14,740 nucleotides of DNA from an uncultured Gemmatimonadaceae bacterium (GTDB lineage: Bacteria > Gemmatimonadota > Gemmatimonadetes > Gemmatimonadales > Gemmatimonadaceae), in contig CATPBN010000351.1 of assembly GCA_955652635.1 (NCBI GenBank), positions 1 through 14,740 of the forward strand. Direction: 5' to 3'. The notes beneath the pieces were generated by a model. That model worked only from the letters and a program-made list of their open reading frames with translations, did not search any database and was not told where the DNA came from. Shown one piece after another: positions 14,243 to 14,740 of the stretch. Both the position numbers and the translations under genes were made by a program. Position 1 is the stretch's first letter; the number at the start of each line of letters is the position of its first letter.

Positions 14243-14608
14243 TCAGGTATTAAAGGTTTGGAAGAGCCCGAAGACGTTGCCGGCAGGATCGTGAAACCGT
14301 CCGATCTCGGGCGTTTGTTCGCCAATCGATCGCACGACGTCCCCACCTTCCTGAAAGATCGCATCAATTGTCGCGGCCACGTTGTCTACCACGATGAAGA
14401 CGAGCAAGCCTGGTTCCGTCGTCGGCGGCCGGCCTGCCACCCAGGTGCCCCTCAGTGAACCCGTCGGGTCTTCGAAGGCCGTGCTGCCATCCTGGCGTTT
14501 GGTGATGCGCCAGCCGAACACTTTGACGTAGAAGTCAGCAGAGCGCTGGATGTCGATCGCGGGAATCTCAATGTAGCCCACCTGACCATTCACCAATTTC
14601 GGAGGCAT
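14243..14608 (-). CDS. VOC-superfamily protein (SgaA/CFP30-like single-module type)
   Basis: Start chosen at ATG 14608, with GGGAG about eight bases upstream. The frame is open to 14701, but the 31 extra residues have no family resemblance. The 121-residue product begins MPPKLVNGQVGYIEIPAIDI. It has the VOC module landmarks SADFYVKVFGW (23-33), FEDPTGSLRGTWV (45-57), LLVFIVVDNVAATIDAIFQEGGDVV (68-92), and GRFHDPAGNVFGLFQ (103-117). This wording is that of small proteins often annotated as glyoxalase or predicted lactoylglutathione-lyase-related enzymes. The usual first metal His is absent in GYIEIPA, so catalysis is uncertain. It is a different subgroup from the VOC protein at 5960-6382. It is convergent with the TetR gene and may be transcribed with the fragment to its right. 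Confidence 0.85.
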   Translation of the reverse strand: MPPKLVNGQVGYIEIPAIDIQRSADFYVKVFGWRITKRQDGSTAFEDPTGSLRGTWVAGRPPTTEPGLLVFIVVDNVAATIDAIFQEGGDVVRSIGEQTPEIGRFHDPAGNVFGLFQTFNT

Positions 14609-14669
14609 CAGGATTCTCCCGGGTTCCACGCCACAGAATGTACCACCAGCGAAGTCGCGCCCACGATCG

Positions 14670-14740
14670 TCAACCGAGCCACGTCGCTCCGACAAGCCCA
14701 AGCGCTATCAGCGTGGAGAACACGCCGGGCACCATGAAGA
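14670..14740 (-). CDS. Possible C-terminal end of a membrane protein, cut by the window edge
   Basis: On the minus strand, the last 22 codons before a TGA at 14672-14670 read FMVPGVFSTLIALGLVGATW followed by LG. This is a good hydrophobic helix ending just inside the stop. The frame stays open to the edge of the window. It lies 61 bp upstream of the VOC start on the same strand. It could be the last membrane segment of a small integral protein such as a DoxX-like one, but the fragment is too short to name. Confidence 0.35.
   Translation of the reverse strand, partial: FMVPGVFSTLIALGLVGATWLG

Noticed and set aside
1..14740. CRISPR array, tRNA, rRNA, insertion sequence, toxin-antitoxin or phage-defence locus
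   Set aside because: I looked for regularly spaced repeats, cloverleaf-like segments, transposase motifs and paired small toxin genes and saw none.

Overview
The window (14,740 bp) is a GC-rich, gene-dense bacterial segment. It holds sixteen protein-coding genes, including one 41-codon gene and one possible gene fragment cut by the right edge. The organism is a diderm (Gram-negative-type) bacterium. The direct evidence is a complete tripartite RND efflux system with an outer-membrane channel, several predicted lipoproteins and a YceI-type periplasmic protein. The mix of small hypothetical membrane proteins, VOC proteins and a sugar transporter of the glucose/ribose porter type would fit a soil Gemmatimonadota or Acidobacteriota relative. 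That placement is an inference and no marker gene here proves it.

Layout from left to right. (1) 36-719 (-) is a YceI-family exported protein. (2) 844-969 (+) is a previously untracked 41-residue single-helix membrane protein whose stop overlaps the start of (3) 966-2282 (+), a ten-helix sugar/drug-metabolite-type transporter with an extra two-helix C-terminal extension. (4) 2296-3075 (-) is an exported SGNH/GDSL hydrolase, followed by (5) 3147-3653 (-), a small exported protein with a DUF5683-like membrane motif. (6) 3815-4480 (+) is a seven-helix membrane protein rich in conserved-looking histidines. It overlaps (7) 4464-5963 (+), a Tat-exported FAD-dependent oxidoreductase, and the two look like a two-gene unit. 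(8) 5960-6382 (-) is a VOC-fold protein coupled by an ATGA overlap to (9) 6379-6831 (-), a two-helix protein with a PH-like domain. (10) 6926-7477 (+) is a five-helix protein of unknown function.

The right half is an efflux operon on the minus strand: adaptor (13366-12185), RND pump (12160-8936) and outer-membrane factor (8943-7495). A TetR-type repressor (13516-14145, +) is transcribed divergently. The 149-bp divergent promoter region carries two near-identical palindromes, GTTACCG(AT/GT)CGGTAAC, centred 35 bp apart. These are strong operator candidates for joint repression of pump and repressor. A second VOC protein (14243-14608, -) follows, and then a fragment that may be the C-terminus of a membrane protein.

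No rRNA, tRNA, CRISPR array, insertion sequence or phage gene was seen. I do not see one clear-cut new defence or mobile system. The least explained parts are the short ORF coupled to the sugar transporter, the histidine-rich membrane protein paired with the FAD oxidoreductase, and the CxxC motif in the TetR regulator.
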